NCBI GenBank assembly: GCA_021813175.1
Contig: JAKALJ010000001.1
Location: forward strand, 2,899 to 26,205
Reading direction: 5' to 3'
DNA length: 23,307 nt
Origin: a bacterium
GTDB taxonomy: Bacteria; Patescibacteriota; Minisyncoccia; Phycocordibacterales; UBA9973
Shown piece by piece: positions 6,546 through 13,075 of the stretch. Position numbers and translations under genes: made by a program. The notes below the pieces were generated by a model that was not told the origin of the DNA, did no database searches, and saw nothing but the letters and a program-made list of their open reading frames with translations. Every line of letters begins with the position of its first letter. The first letter of the stretch is position 1.

Positions 6546-7793
6546 CTAGATTTTTTCTCCCAGTCTTTGTAGAGCCAAAATGAAGGCTCCCATGCGCAAA
6601 TTAGTTTTGTTTTCCATGGCTTTTTCAAAAACTTTTTCGGCCGCCTCGGTCATTTTTTCTTTCAGTTTTCGCAGAATTTCTTTTTCACTCCAGTGTTCGC
6701 CGCGCAGATTTTGCTCCCACTCAAAGTAAGATACAGTCACCCCGCCGGAATTGGCCAGAATATCCGGAATAATCCAAATACCCTTTTCATACATACTTTC
6801 AATTTTTCTCCACAAAATTTCGTCCGCTTCGGGAGTTACCGGCCCATTGGCCAGTTCTAAGATCACCTTTGCTTTCATCTTATCCGCGTTTTCTTTTGTA
6901 ATCTGGTTTTCAAAGGCGGCCGGCACCAGCACATCGCATTTTAGCTCAAGCAGTTCCCGATTGGTCATATTTGCGCTCAAGAAGCCGTTCTTCTTTTTTT
7001 CTTCCTCTAATTTTTCCAAATCCAGCCCGTTCTTGTCATACACCGCTCCTTTTGAATCAGAAATAGCTATAATAGTATGTCCGTGTTCTTTGAAAATCTT
7101 GGCCGCGTTCAAGCCGACGTTGCCGAAACCCTGGATAGCTATCGCGCATTTATCGGGGAGATCTAATTTTTTTTGCAGAGCTTGGAATACATAAAATCCA
7201 CCAAGACCGGTGGCCATTCCGCGCCCTTCCGACCCTCCCTTGCCGAGGGATTTGCCGGTGATCACCGCCCCGCTTTTATCGCCAGTTATTTTAGCGTACT
7301 CATCATTCATCCAGTCCATTATCTCCGGAGTAGTGTTTACATCCGGAGCCGGCACGTCTTTTTTCGGTCCCAGCACATCGGAAAGCATCCGCATCCAGCC
7401 GCGGGAAAGTTTTTCCAGTTCATTCTTTGAAAGTTTTTTCGGGTCTACCGTTACTCCACCTTTGCCCCCGCCCATGGGAATGCCGGCCACCGCGCATTTC
7501 AAGGTCATCCAAAAAGCCAGAGCTTTCACTTCATCTATGTTTGTATCCTGGTGATACCTGATTCCGCCTTTATAGGGTCCGAGCAGGTTGTTATATTCCA
7601 CTCTGTATCCTTCAAAAATATGAGTGTCTCCGCTGTCCATTTCTACCGGTATGGAAATCCTGATTTCCCGGTCAGGATTCTCTAGCCGAACGAACAGTTC
7701 TTTGCCTTTTTTTTGTTCAGTAAGATTAAAGCTCTTGATTTCAGCGGCTTTTTTGAGCTGGGCCATAGCGTTTTTGTACGGATTTTGTTCCAT
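6546..7793 (-). CDS. gdhA: Glutamate dehydrogenase (Glu/Leu/Phe/Val dehydrogenase family)
   Basis: This enzyme interconverts glutamate with 2-oxoglutarate and ammonium using NAD(P). The 415-residue length is typical of the hexameric GDH-50 class. The substrate half carries GPYKGGIRYH, MTLKCAVAGIPMGGGKGG with the catalytic-site lysine, and PAPDVNT. The Rossmann half begins near CAIAIQGFGNVG (GxGxxG) and includes AISDSKG. The C-terminus has ANSGGVTVSYFEW. The last acidic residue of beta-2 is D in ISDSKG, which slightly favours NAD, but the coenzyme cannot be assigned securely. It begins 4 nt after the nucleotidyltransferase stop and is probably co-transcribed with it. In a reduced genome it may be the main link between carbon and nitrogen metabolism. 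Confidence 0.96.
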   Translation of the reverse strand: MEQNPYKNAMAQLKKAAEIKSFNLTEQKKGKELFVRLENPDREIRISIPVEMDSGDTHIFEGYRVEYNNLLGPYKGGIRYHQDTNIDEVKALAFWMTLKCAVAGIPMGGGKGGVTVDPKKLSKNELEKLSRGWMRMLSDVLGPKKDVPAPDVNTTPEIMDWMNDEYAKITGDKSGAVITGKSLGKGGSEGRGMATGLGGFYVFQALQKKLDLPDKCAIAIQGFGNVGLNAAKIFKEHGHTIIAISDSKGAVYDKNGLDLEKLEEEKKKNGFLSANMTNRELLELKCDVLVPAAFENQITKENADKMKAKVILELANGPVTPEADEILWRKIESMYEKGIWIIPDILANSGGVTVSYFEWEQNLRGEHWSEKEILRKLKEKMTEAAEKVFEKAMENKTNLRMGAFILALQRLGEKI

Positions 7794-7797
7794 TTTT

Positions 7798-8559
7798 TTA
7801 TACGTTTGATTTTGCTAATAATTTTTCCAAGGCGACCACTTCTTCCATCGTATTCGGCTGGCAAGCTTCAATCAAAGATGCAAGCGGAGCGGTTTCTATC
7901 TTTTTTCCTTGCCCTCGGGCGATTTTTATCATATCCGTCAGATAGTATTCGTTTTTGGCGTTGTTGTTTTGCAAAAACCCGATGTTTTGCCAGAGCCATT
8001 CGGAATCAAAAGCATATACTGCGGGGTTTAGCTCCTTGATTAACTTTTCATTTTCCGAGGCCTCCTTAAATTCCAGAATTGCCTCCATTTTCCCGTTACT
8101 GTCGCGGATAATCCGGCCGAAATGCCGCAGTCCCTTACGCCACTCTTCAAAATCCGGAACGGTAACAGTAGCCATAGTCACAGTTGATTTATTTTCGTGG
8201 TGCGCCAAGAGCAGGCGTTCAATAGTTTTCTTGGATAAGAGCGGCTGGTCGGAAGACAGCACCAGAGTAATCGTTCCGCCTGGGTGCACCTTGTCTTTGG
8301 CGGAAGCCACCGCCTGGCCGGTCCCGAGTGGCTCCGCCTGCTCGGCGTATCTTCGTTTTGGACCGAACGCGTTTATTACCTCTTCTTTCCGGTGACCCAC
8401 CACTATCACCGGCGGAATTGGCATTTTAAGAGAATCCACTACGTCCAGAATATATCCGAGAAAGGGCTTGCCGCGAAGCAAAGTTAAAGACTTTGGTTTG
8501 CCCGAATTCATTCTGGTGCCGAGGCCTCCGGCTAAAATTATGATTTGGGTGTTTTGCAT
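7798..8559 (-). CDS. GlmU-type sugar-1-phosphate nucleotidyltransferase, single domain
   Basis: This 253-residue protein matches the N-terminal uridylyltransferase half of GlmU. It has the nucleotide loop LAGGLGTRMNSGKPKSL, then AEQAEPLGTGQAV, SSDQPLL in place of the usual GDxPL, FGRIIRDSNG with the EFKEAS segment, and NEYYLTDMI. These match the UDP-GlcNAc pyrophosphorylase pattern. The left-handed beta-helix acetyltransferase half is absent, so acetylation would need another enzyme. The start at 8559 is chosen because TATAAA on minus ends 6 nt upstream, and because the protein then opens directly into the first beta strand (MQNTQIIILAGG). A start at 8580 would add 7 residues. The exact sugar substrate is inferred. 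Confidence 0.85.
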   Translation of the reverse strand: MQNTQIIILAGGLGTRMNSGKPKSLTLLRGKPFLGYILDVVDSLKMPIPPVIVVGHRKEEVINAFGPKRRYAEQAEPLGTGQAVASAKDKVHPGGTITLVLSSDQPLLSKKTIERLLLAHHENKSTVTMATVTVPDFEEWRKGLRHFGRIIRDSNGKMEAILEFKEASENEKLIKELNPAVYAFDSEWLWQNIGFLQNNNAKNEYYLTDMIKIARGQGKKIETAPLASLIEACQPNTMEEVVALEKLLAKSNV

Positions 8560-8565
8560 GCCGGC

Positions 8566-8571
8566 TTTATA
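8566..8571 (-). promoter_or_regulatory. -10 box of the nucleotidyltransferase gene (leaderless)
   Basis: TATAAA on minus lies exactly 6 nt before the ATG at 8559, so transcription should begin at the start codon. Confidence 0.45.
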
Positions 8572-8633
8572 TCCTATCACCGATAGTCCATTCCTACCAA
8601 GCGCGTTTCCAATTTAGAACACAACATAGCGCG

Positions 8634-9257
8634 TTATGACAAGTCAAAGAGAGTTTTAGGCGGTTTTTCTTCGCGTTTCCGTTTTTCAATTTCTTCCAGC
8701 ACCTTCGGGATTTTTTTGAAATCTTCCATCAAAGTTTCCCGCATGGAGCCGTCGTACAGAGCCGCCGCCGGATGGTACAAAGCGTAAAAATATTTAGTGG
8801 GAACTCCGATGATTTCTCTTACCAGTAATTTTCCGTGCGTCTTGGATATCTGCTCGCTCGGAAAAAAATTGTTCAAGGCGTGCCGGCCGAGAAAAATGAT
8901 GAGTTTGGGCGATATGGCGCCGAGCTCTTCCATAAGCCAGGGCCGGCAGGCGACTTTTTCTTCCGGCAGGGGATCGCGATTGTTCGGCGGGCGGTATTTC
9001 ACGATGTTTGTGATATATACTTCGGCGCGTTTCATGCCGATGGCCGAGAGCATTTCCTCTAAAAATTTGCCGGCCGCCCCCACAAAGGGCCGGCCCTGCT
9101 CGTCTTCGCTTTTTCCGGGCGCCTCGCCGATGAAGACAATTTCCGCTTCCGGATTCCCGTCGCCCGGCACCGCCTGAATGGCGGTGTTTTTTAGCTCGCA
9201 AACGCACTCCCTCTTCCATTTTTCATGGACCCCAGTGAGAGTAGATTTTTTGTCCAT
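8634..9257 (-). CDS. Family 4 uracil-DNA glycosylase with altered Fe-S ligands
   Basis: This 207-residue protein removes uracil from DNA to start base excision repair. Family 4 hallmarks are present: GEAPGKSEDEQGRPFVGAAG (residues 44-63), YITNIVK with NNRDPLPEE, and the YHP motif with H162. Family 4 enzymes carry a 4Fe-4S cluster held by CxxC near the N-terminus, by C in VKCRPP and by a later C. Here the first motif is ECVC (residues 17-20), so the first cysteine position is Glu and an extra Cys sits one residue later. KCRPP has become KYRPP (Y88). The later C104 is kept. The C-terminal TLFDLS could be a sliding-clamp-binding motif. The cluster may be altered or lost. Confidence 0.9.
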   Translation of the reverse strand: MDKKSTLTGVHEKWKRECVCELKNTAIQAVPGDGNPEAEIVFIGEAPGKSEDEQGRPFVGAAGKFLEEMLSAIGMKRAEVYITNIVKYRPPNNRDPLPEEKVACRPWLMEELGAISPKLIIFLGRHALNNFFPSEQISKTHGKLLVREIIGVPTKYFYALYHPAAALYDGSMRETLMEDFKKIPKVLEEIEKRKREEKPPKTLFDLS

Positions 9258-9267
9258 AGCTTAAGAT

Positions 9268-9276
9268 ATTATATCA
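9268..9276 (-). promoter_or_regulatory. Extended -10 promoter of the UDG gene
   Basis: On minus this is TGATATAAT, a perfect extended -10. Its hexamer ends 10 nt before the ATG, giving a predicted leader of only about 4 nt. Confidence 0.55.
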
Positions 9277-9302
9277 CTTTTATGCGGAAGCGTTTTTCCT
9301 TC

Positions 9303-9327
9303 TTGACATTTTTGCTAATGATATTAA
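9303..9327 (+). promoter_or_regulatory. Promoter of the candidate small RNA
   Basis: TTGACA is present at 9303-9308. An extended -10, TGATATTAA, has its hexamer at 9322-9327. The spacer between them is only 13 bp, so the -35 match may be fortuitous. TGCTAATGA at 9313-9321 is an alternative -10. Predicted start is near 9334. Confidence 0.4.
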
Positions 9328-9334
9328 GGTAGAA

Positions 9335-9506
9335 ATAAGACTGTTCTTTGGAAGAAAAAATCAAAATGTGGAAAATACTAGGCCGTACAAGGCCTGAGTA
9401 TTACGGAAATTTTTTCTGAGATCCATTTTGAGGTGGTATTGCCACCTCTTCCAAAAGTTTATAGAAAGAACAGCCTGCCCCGCTTCTCCCTAGCGGGGCT
9501 TTTTTT
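9335..9506 (+). ncRNA. Candidate structured small RNA, family not recognised
   Basis: This intergenic stretch folds as one compact RNA. The outer stem CTGTTCTTT (9341-9349) pairs with AAAGAACAG (9465-9473), 9 of 9. GGAAGA (9350-9355) pairs with TCTTCC (9447-9452). TCAAAATG (9361-9368) pairs with CATTTTGA (9424-9431), 8 of 8. It is capped by a hairpin in which AATACT and AGGCC (9374-9384) pair with GGCCT and AGTATT (9391-9402) around loop GTACAA. A side hairpin GGTGG/CCACC (9432-9446) has loop TATTG. An intrinsic terminator follows directly. There is no sizeable ORF inside. The closed rod with a side hairpin on the 3' strand recalls 6S RNA, but I see no decisive 6S sequence. It is not tmRNA, RNase P RNA or SRP RNA by signature sequences. 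Confidence 0.65.
9477..9506 (+). terminator. Intrinsic terminator of the candidate small RNA
   Basis: GCCCCGC (9477-9483) pairs with GCGGGGC (9493-9499) around a 9-nt loop and is followed by seven T residues at 9500-9506. It starts 4 nt after the outer stem of the RNA closes. Confidence 0.9.
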
Positions 9507-9524
9507 GTCTGCTTTACGCCCGGG

Positions 9525-9596
9525 TGACCCCACCGGGAATCGAACCCGGATTGCCGGCTTGAGAAGCCGATGTCCTGACCGTTAGACGATAGGGCC
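9525..9596 (-). tRNA. tRNA-Glu(CTC)
   Basis: On minus, acceptor GGCCCTA pairs with TGGGGTC with two G-T pairs. The anticodon stem TCGGC/GCCGG encloses TTCTCAA (anticodon CTC, reading GAG). The T stem is CCGGG/CCCGG around TTCGATT. The discriminator is A and CCA is not encoded. It converges on the small-RNA terminator. Confidence 0.95.
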
Positions 9597-9612
9597 TTAC
9601 GCTAACGAAAAA

Positions 9613-9621
9613 ATACTAGCA
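9613..9621 (-). promoter_or_regulatory. Extended -10 promoter of tRNA-Glu
   Basis: On minus this is TGCTAGTAT (TG, C, TAGTAT). It predicts a start about 10 nt before the mature tRNA. Confidence 0.45.
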
Positions 9622-9652
9622 TTTTTCAACCCAAAATAAAAATAGCAAAAAC

Positions 9653-9703
9653 AAAAATCCCGGTGTCTTTTTTGTGAAGAATAAAAATCTTCAAGACACC
9701 GGG
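9653..9703 (-). terminator. Long-stem intrinsic terminator on minus
   Basis: CCCGGTGTCTT (9659-9669 on plus) is the exact reverse complement of AAGACACCGGG (9693-9703). An inner TGAAGA/TCTTCA stem extends it. On minus the hairpin is followed by ATTTTTG (five T residues at 9653-9657). On plus no T-tract follows, so it acts for minus-strand transcription. A second GC hairpin (9706-9721) precedes it on minus. Confidence 0.7.
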
Positions 9704-9761
9704 CGGCCGCTTGTGGGCGGCAAAAACTCACTTTGAGCTTAAAAAATCAATATGTGATTCT

Positions 9762-9848
9762 TTAAGTGGGACTATTGTCCCCAGCGGACAAATTTCTCAA
9801 TTCTAGCAGGTGGGGAAATTCAAAACAGAACTTACCCAGAATTTGCAT
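9762..9848 (-). CDS. Possible 28-residue peptide
   Basis: The ATG is preceded by a strong GGAGG (9853-9857) at a 4-nt gap, one of the few full Shine-Dalgarno sequences in the window. The peptide begins MQILGKFCFEFPHLLEL and ends AGDNSPT. It resembles nothing I know. The frame stays open upstream to a GTG at 10007 (81 codons), but that start lies inside the strong hairpin. It may be a real small protein inside the minus-strand transcript, or chance. Confidence 0.25.
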   Translation of the reverse strand: MQILGKFCFEFPHLLELRNLSAGDNSPT

Positions 9849-10057
9849 AACACCTCCGCTTTTTTGATTTGAAAAATTGTTATTGTAAGAACACTCAGAA
9901 TTTTTTATGGCACCGTAATTTTGAACATGCCAATAAAATTCTGGAAGCACAATCTGAATTTTCTTGTTATTAACGTACCCCTTTGAGGAGGGAGCTAACG
10001 AGGACACCTCCTCGCCGGGGTACTTATTGATACGATTATCAGAAGGCTCCGTTTACA

Positions 10058-10085
10058 ATAGTAGGACTTTCAAGAAATGTGTCAA
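10058..10085 (-). promoter_or_regulatory. Consensus-like promoter of the minus-strand transcript
   Basis: On minus, TTGACA (10080-10085) is followed by a 16-bp spacer and TACTAT (10058-10063). It lies just after the rmuC stop, so it is not needed for rmuC and should drive the transcript toward 9653. Confidence 0.6.
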
Positions 10086-10106
10086 CAGAAAACAGTGGAA
10101 AAACTT

Positions 10107-11180
10107 CTAGTCTTCCATTTTCGGCTTTTCTATAGCCAGGGCGGAAAGCTCCGGAGAAGCGCCGGCGATGCGGAGAATATCCTTATCTATTTTTTTAAGC
10201 TCTTTGCCGGAAGCGTTGTAATGGTTCACTACGGTGCCGAGAGCGGTGCCGAGTTTGCCGTGGTATTCGTCGTATGATTTCAAATGCCGGCCCAGGTCTT
10301 CCACTTTTTTGATAATTTCCTTGGCGGATTCTTCTATATGCAGGGCTTTCAGGCCTTGCAATACCGTCTGCAAGTATGCCAAAAAAGAAGTGGGGGAAGT
10401 GATAATCACTTTGTATTTTCCGGCGGCTCGCTCTATCAAACTTTCCGCGTTTTCTTCCGCACTTGCTCCGCCGATTTTGTTTATCAATAGGTCATAATAG
10501 ATGGCTTCGTGCGGAATAAACATAAAAGCAAAGTCCGTGGTGCCTTGAGAGGGTTGGACGTATCTAGCCGTTTCGGCTATGCGATTTTTCAAGTCGTTCA
10601 CGAACACAGTTTCCAATTTCTTCTTTTCCACAGGGTCTTTTTCCTCGGCCATGCGGTTGTAATTTTCCAGAGAAAATTTTGAATCAATCGGAATTATCTT
10701 GTCTTTCACGAACACTGCCGCATCTACGATAGTGCCGTCCGGAAAGCCGTACTGCATCTGGTAGCTTCCGGCCGGCAAAACATTTTTCAGCACCGTTTCC
10801 AGATAGTATTCACCCAGGATTCCGCGCTGTTTCGGATTCTTTAATATATCCTGCAAGTTCTGCAATTGGTCGGCGAAAGAAATCACCTGCTTGTTGGTTT
10901 CGTCCAAGCGGGTCAGGCGCTCGGTGATGTCCCGGATGATTTTATTTGATTCGGAAGAGTGAAATTTTAAGCTCTCGTTCATCTGCCTGGAGGTCTCTCC
11001 GATTTTTGCGTCCACTGTGCGGGAAAGGTCATTCAATTGCTGCAGTATCAGTCCGAGGCCGGTGTCCTTTTCCGATTTTTCGGTGTTAGCTCCTCTCCTT
11101 ATGACGGAAAGGTAAAGAACGGAAAGAGCCACGGAGAGGGCCGTCATAATACCAATGATTATCAACAAAGCAGTTTCCAT
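10107..11180 (-). CDS. rmuC: RmuC family DNA recombination / putative nuclease protein
   Basis: RmuC proteins limit inversions between short repeats and have a PD-(D/E)xK-like nuclease core. This 357-residue copy has one N-terminal membrane segment (residues about 4-24) and a coiled-coil linker (about 40-115). The conserved core has LQDILKNPKQRGILGEYYLE, IPIDSKFSLENY and FMFIPHEAIYYDLL, followed by TSPTSFLAYLQTV and a C-terminal helical segment. E. coli RmuC is about 475 residues, so this is a shorter version. It follows the DEDDh exonuclease gene by 9 nt, with AAGGAG at 11193-11198 upstream. The pairing of two nucleases suggests a DNA maintenance operon. Confidence 0.93.
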   Translation of the reverse strand: METALLIIIGIMTALSVALSVLYLSVIRRGANTEKSEKDTGLGLILQQLNDLSRTVDAKIGETSRQMNESLKFHSSESNKIIRDITERLTRLDETNKQVISFADQLQNLQDILKNPKQRGILGEYYLETVLKNVLPAGSYQMQYGFPDGTIVDAAVFVKDKIIPIDSKFSLENYNRMAEEKDPVEKKKLETVFVNDLKNRIAETARYVQPSQGTTDFAFMFIPHEAIYYDLLINKIGGASAEENAESLIERAAGKYKVIITSPTSFLAYLQTVLQGLKALHIEESAKEIIKKVEDLGRHLKSYDEYHGKLGTALGTVVNHYNASGKELKKIDKDILRIAGASPELSALAIEKPKMED

Positions 11181-11189
11181 AAATCTATA

Positions 11190-11921
11190 TTACTCCTTTT
11201 TTAAAAAATGTCTTAAGGTAAAAACCAAATCTTCTTCCATACCGGACTTACCGTCTTCTTTCTCTTTTTCACCTAATAGCCATTCCAGATATGGCCGGTC
11301 AGTTTCAAGCACCTCTTCCATTTTCATGCCTTTATATTTGCCGAATCCCATACTTCGCAAGACGGAGGGCCTGGAAGAAATTTCCGTCATTTTTTCCAAG
11401 GCTCGAGCGGGAGAGAGAGCATATTTTTCTTCCATTTTCTTTTTCAAACGCTCATACAATTTTTCCAGAACCAGCACGTCTCCGCCGGCATCGTGGGCTC
11501 TGGCATCCACCTCTATGCCTAGGGCATAGCGCAGATACTGTAGATTGTATTTGGAAAGTTTTTCTTCCGGATCCAAATGCCTGGCCACTCGCAGGGTACA
11601 GATAAAATTTTTAGGTGTAATTCCTTCTTTCTCGAGGATCATCAGGTCAAACACGGCGTTGTGCGCCACCACCATGCTTCCCGGACTCTCAAACATTTTC
11701 TTTATCTGAGAAAATTCCGCGCTTTCCCGAAAATATGGCTTGTCCTCCACCATTTTGTTGGTGATGTGATTCACCGCGCTGGCTTCCGGCGGAATGCGGA
11801 CGGGCGGCTTGTATAGGGAAACAAAACTTTCCTCTCCCGATTTATAGGCCAATTGGCATAAAAAATCGTTTGGAGTGTTTCCGGTAGTCTCAGTGTCAAA
11901 AAAAATGATTTTCTGCGGCAT
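11190..11921 (-). CDS. DEDDh 3'-5' exonuclease (DnaQ/ExoX-like)
   Basis: This 243-residue protein is a 3'-5' exonuclease of the DnaQ superfamily. Exo I is FFDTETTG (D9 and E11), Exo II is VAHNAVFD (D92), and Exo III is HDAGGD (H143 and D148), which makes it DEDDh. After the nuclease fold, GFGKYKGMKMEEVLETDRPYLEWLL (residues about 196-222) matches the small domain found at the end of ExoX-like proteins. It may act in repair or proofreading. A separate polymerase exonuclease cannot be excluded elsewhere. Its promoter TGCTAAAAT ends 6 nt before the ATG, so the mRNA should be leaderless. It is divergent from yqeY and upstream of rmuC. Confidence 0.92.
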   Translation of the reverse strand: MPQKIIFFDTETTGNTPNDFLCQLAYKSGEESFVSLYKPPVRIPPEASAVNHITNKMVEDKPYFRESAEFSQIKKMFESPGSMVVAHNAVFDLMILEKEGITPKNFICTLRVARHLDPEEKLSKYNLQYLRYALGIEVDARAHDAGGDVLVLEKLYERLKKKMEEKYALSPARALEKMTEISSRPSVLRSMGFGKYKGMKMEEVLETDRPYLEWLLGEKEKEDGKSGMEEDLVFTLRHFLKKE

Positions 11922-11927
11922 GCTTAC

Positions 11928-11936
11928 ATTTTAGCA
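11928..11936 (-). promoter_or_regulatory. Extended -10 promoter of the exonuclease gene (leaderless)
   Basis: On minus this is TGCTAAAAT. The hexamer at 11928-11933 is 6 nt from the ATG at 11921. Confidence 0.6.
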
Positions 11937-11942
11937 TAATTT

Positions 11943-11951
11943 TGATATACT
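11943..11951 (+). promoter_or_regulatory. Extended -10 promoter of the yqeY operon
   Basis: TGATATACT has hexamer TATACT at 11946-11951 and a weak -35 (CTTACA, 11923-11928) at 17 bp. It is only 6 bp from the opposing exonuclease promoter, so the two probably compete for polymerase. The leader to the ATG at 11982 is about 24 nt. Confidence 0.55.
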
Positions 11952-11981
11952 GGAGCCCAAGGGAGACCCTGCTTTATCAAT

Positions 11982-12431
11982 ATGATCCAAACAGAAATTA
12001 AAAATAGCATAAAGGAGGCAATGCTGGCTAAGAATTTAGTCCGACTGGAGACTCTGCGCTTTCTTTCTGCCGCCTTCACTAATGAGCTGGTGGCCAAAGG
12101 CAGGAAGCCGACCGAAGAACTTTCCGATGAAGAAGCTCTTACTGTAATAAAGCGTTTGGCTAAACAGCGGAAGGATTCCATGGAACAGTTTGGGCGGGGT
12201 GGGCGGGAAGACTTGGTAGCGGAAGAAAAAGCCCAACTTGAAATTTTAGAGGAGTACCTTCCGCGGATGATGGAAGAGAAGGAGATTCAGCAAATAGCCG
12301 AAGCCAAAAAAAGAGAGCTCGGCCTAAGCCATGCTTCCGACAAAGGCAAACTGATGAAGGAATTAATGAAAGAACTTGGAGGGAAGGCGGAAGGCGGGAT
12401 TGTAAAAAAAATCGTAGATTCCCTGTTTTAA
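11982..12431 (+). CDS. yqeY: GatB/YqeY domain protein
   Basis: This 149-residue cytoplasmic protein is all helical and related to the C-terminal tail domain of GatB and GatE, which binds tRNA. The family pattern is clear: an N-terminal helix (IKEAMLAKNLVRLETLRFL), DEEALTVIKRLAKQRKDSMEQF, a linker AQLEILEEYLPRMM, and a C-terminal KGKLMKELMKELGGKAEGGIV. YqeY stands alone here, and GatB with its own YqeY-like tail is encoded 3 kb downstream. A role in amidotransferase or tRNA binding is possible but unproven for the family. It is the first gene of the plus-strand run; dedA starts 5 nt after its stop. Confidence 0.93.
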   Translation: MIQTEIKNSIKEAMLAKNLVRLETLRFLSAAFTNELVAKGRKPTEELSDEEALTVIKRLAKQRKDSMEQFGRGGREDLVAEEKAQLEILEEYLPRMMEEKEIQQIAEAKKRELGLSHASDKGKLMKELMKELGGKAEGGIVKKIVDSLF

Positions 12432-12436
12432 GTAAA

Positions 12437-13075
12437 ATGGATACAGTACAGCTATTAACCAACCTGGTGGAGCATCACGAAGTGCTGGCCTATGTGGTGA
12501 TATTTTTCGGCCTTATTTTTGAAGGAGAAATAGTAGTGATTACTTCCGGAGTTCTCGCCTACTTAGGCGCTCTTGATTTTGGCACTGCCCTCCTTTTTAT
12601 CCTGGCCGGCGGTTTTGCCAAAACCGCTTCTTTGTATTATCTCGGCACTCTTTTGCGCCGGAAATTCAGAGACAGCAAGGTAATGCGATATGTGGAAAAG
12701 CGAGCTCTATATCTGGCTCCAAACTTTGAAAAGAAGCCCTTCTGGGCCATCTTCATTTCCAAATTTATCAACGGAGTGAATTACATTGTGGTCACTTTTT
12801 CCGGGTACAAGAAAGTGAATCTAAAAACCTATCTGCAAGCGGAGATTCTGTCCACCCTCATATGGGCCCCCCTCCTTATGAGTTTGGGATATTTTTTCAG
12901 CCAGACGGCCCTGCGGGTGAGCCGGGACTTGGAAAAATTCTTTTTCATAATCGTTCTGCTTTTGGCGGCCTATTTTCTTTTTGATAAAATTGTCGCCGGG
13001 TCATACAGCTTTTTTAGTTCCCTGAAAAACGGGATGAAAAACAATGGAGATAAAAATGATGGACAATCCTATTAA
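12437..13075 (+). CDS. DedA / VTT-domain family membrane protein
   Basis: This 212-residue integral membrane protein belongs to the DedA family, whose members act in membrane homeostasis, including flipping of undecaprenyl phosphate or phospholipids. Hydrophobic segments lie near residues 16-45, 48-68, 130-155 and 170-190. The acidic pair in FGLIFEGE and the amphipathic FISKFINGVNYIVVTFSG correspond to the family's re-entrant loops. The latter replaces the usual FxRFxPxxR with FISKFINGV, so the normal arginines are absent. It starts 5 nt after yqeY, and its end overlaps the next gene by about 20 nt. The family assignment is good but the transported lipid is unknown. Confidence 0.85.
   Translation: MDTVQLLTNLVEHHEVLAYVVIFFGLIFEGEIVVITSGVLAYLGALDFGTALLFILAGGFAKTASLYYLGTLLRRKFRDSKVMRYVEKRALYLAPNFEKKPFWAIFISKFINGVNYIVVTFSGYKKVNLKTYLQAEILSTLIWAPLLMSLGYFFSQTALRVSRDLEKFFFIIVLLLAAYFLFDKIVAGSYSFFSSLKNGMKNNGDKNDGQSY

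Larger units (their letters stand above)
9653..10051 (-). ncRNA. Candidate structured transcript of about 400 nt
   Basis: This gene-poor stretch is bounded on minus by a good promoter (10058-10085) and a long-stem terminator (9653-9703). Inside are strong inverted repeats. GTACCCC and GAGGAGG (9975-9991) pair with CCTCCTC and GGGGTAC (10007-10023), giving two 7-bp perfect stems with a symmetric 3x3 internal loop. A stem of about 16 bp with a small bulge joins 9896-9912 to 9928-9943. A 12-bp stem with one G-T pair lies at about 9738-9766, and CCGC-rich hairpins follow at 9706-9721. It may be a regulatory RNA, or an mRNA leader for the 28-codon ORF at 9762-9848. It shows no tmRNA, RNase P or SRP signature. 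Confidence 0.5.

Noticed and set aside
8940..8955. GCCGGCAGGC inside the UDG gene as a repeat copy
   Set aside because: It encodes the conserved ACRPW segment of family 4 UDGs and its arms are not complementary.
9762..10007. 81-codon ORF on minus starting at GTG
   Set aside because: The GTG lies inside a strong two-tier hairpin, the purine-rich stretch touches the codon without a gap, and the protein looks random. The 28-codon ORF within it is kept at low confidence.
9653..10051. tmRNA, RNase P RNA or SRP RNA in the gene-poor region
   Set aside because: There is no tRNA-like end with CCA, no tag reading frame, no GAGGAAAGTCC/ACAGAA core, and no SRP apical-loop sequence on either strand.
9771..10062. 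8-nt complementarity ACTATTGT/ACAATAGT closing the minus transcript
   Set aside because: An 8-nt match within 400 AT-rich bases is expected by chance, and one arm lies in the promoter.
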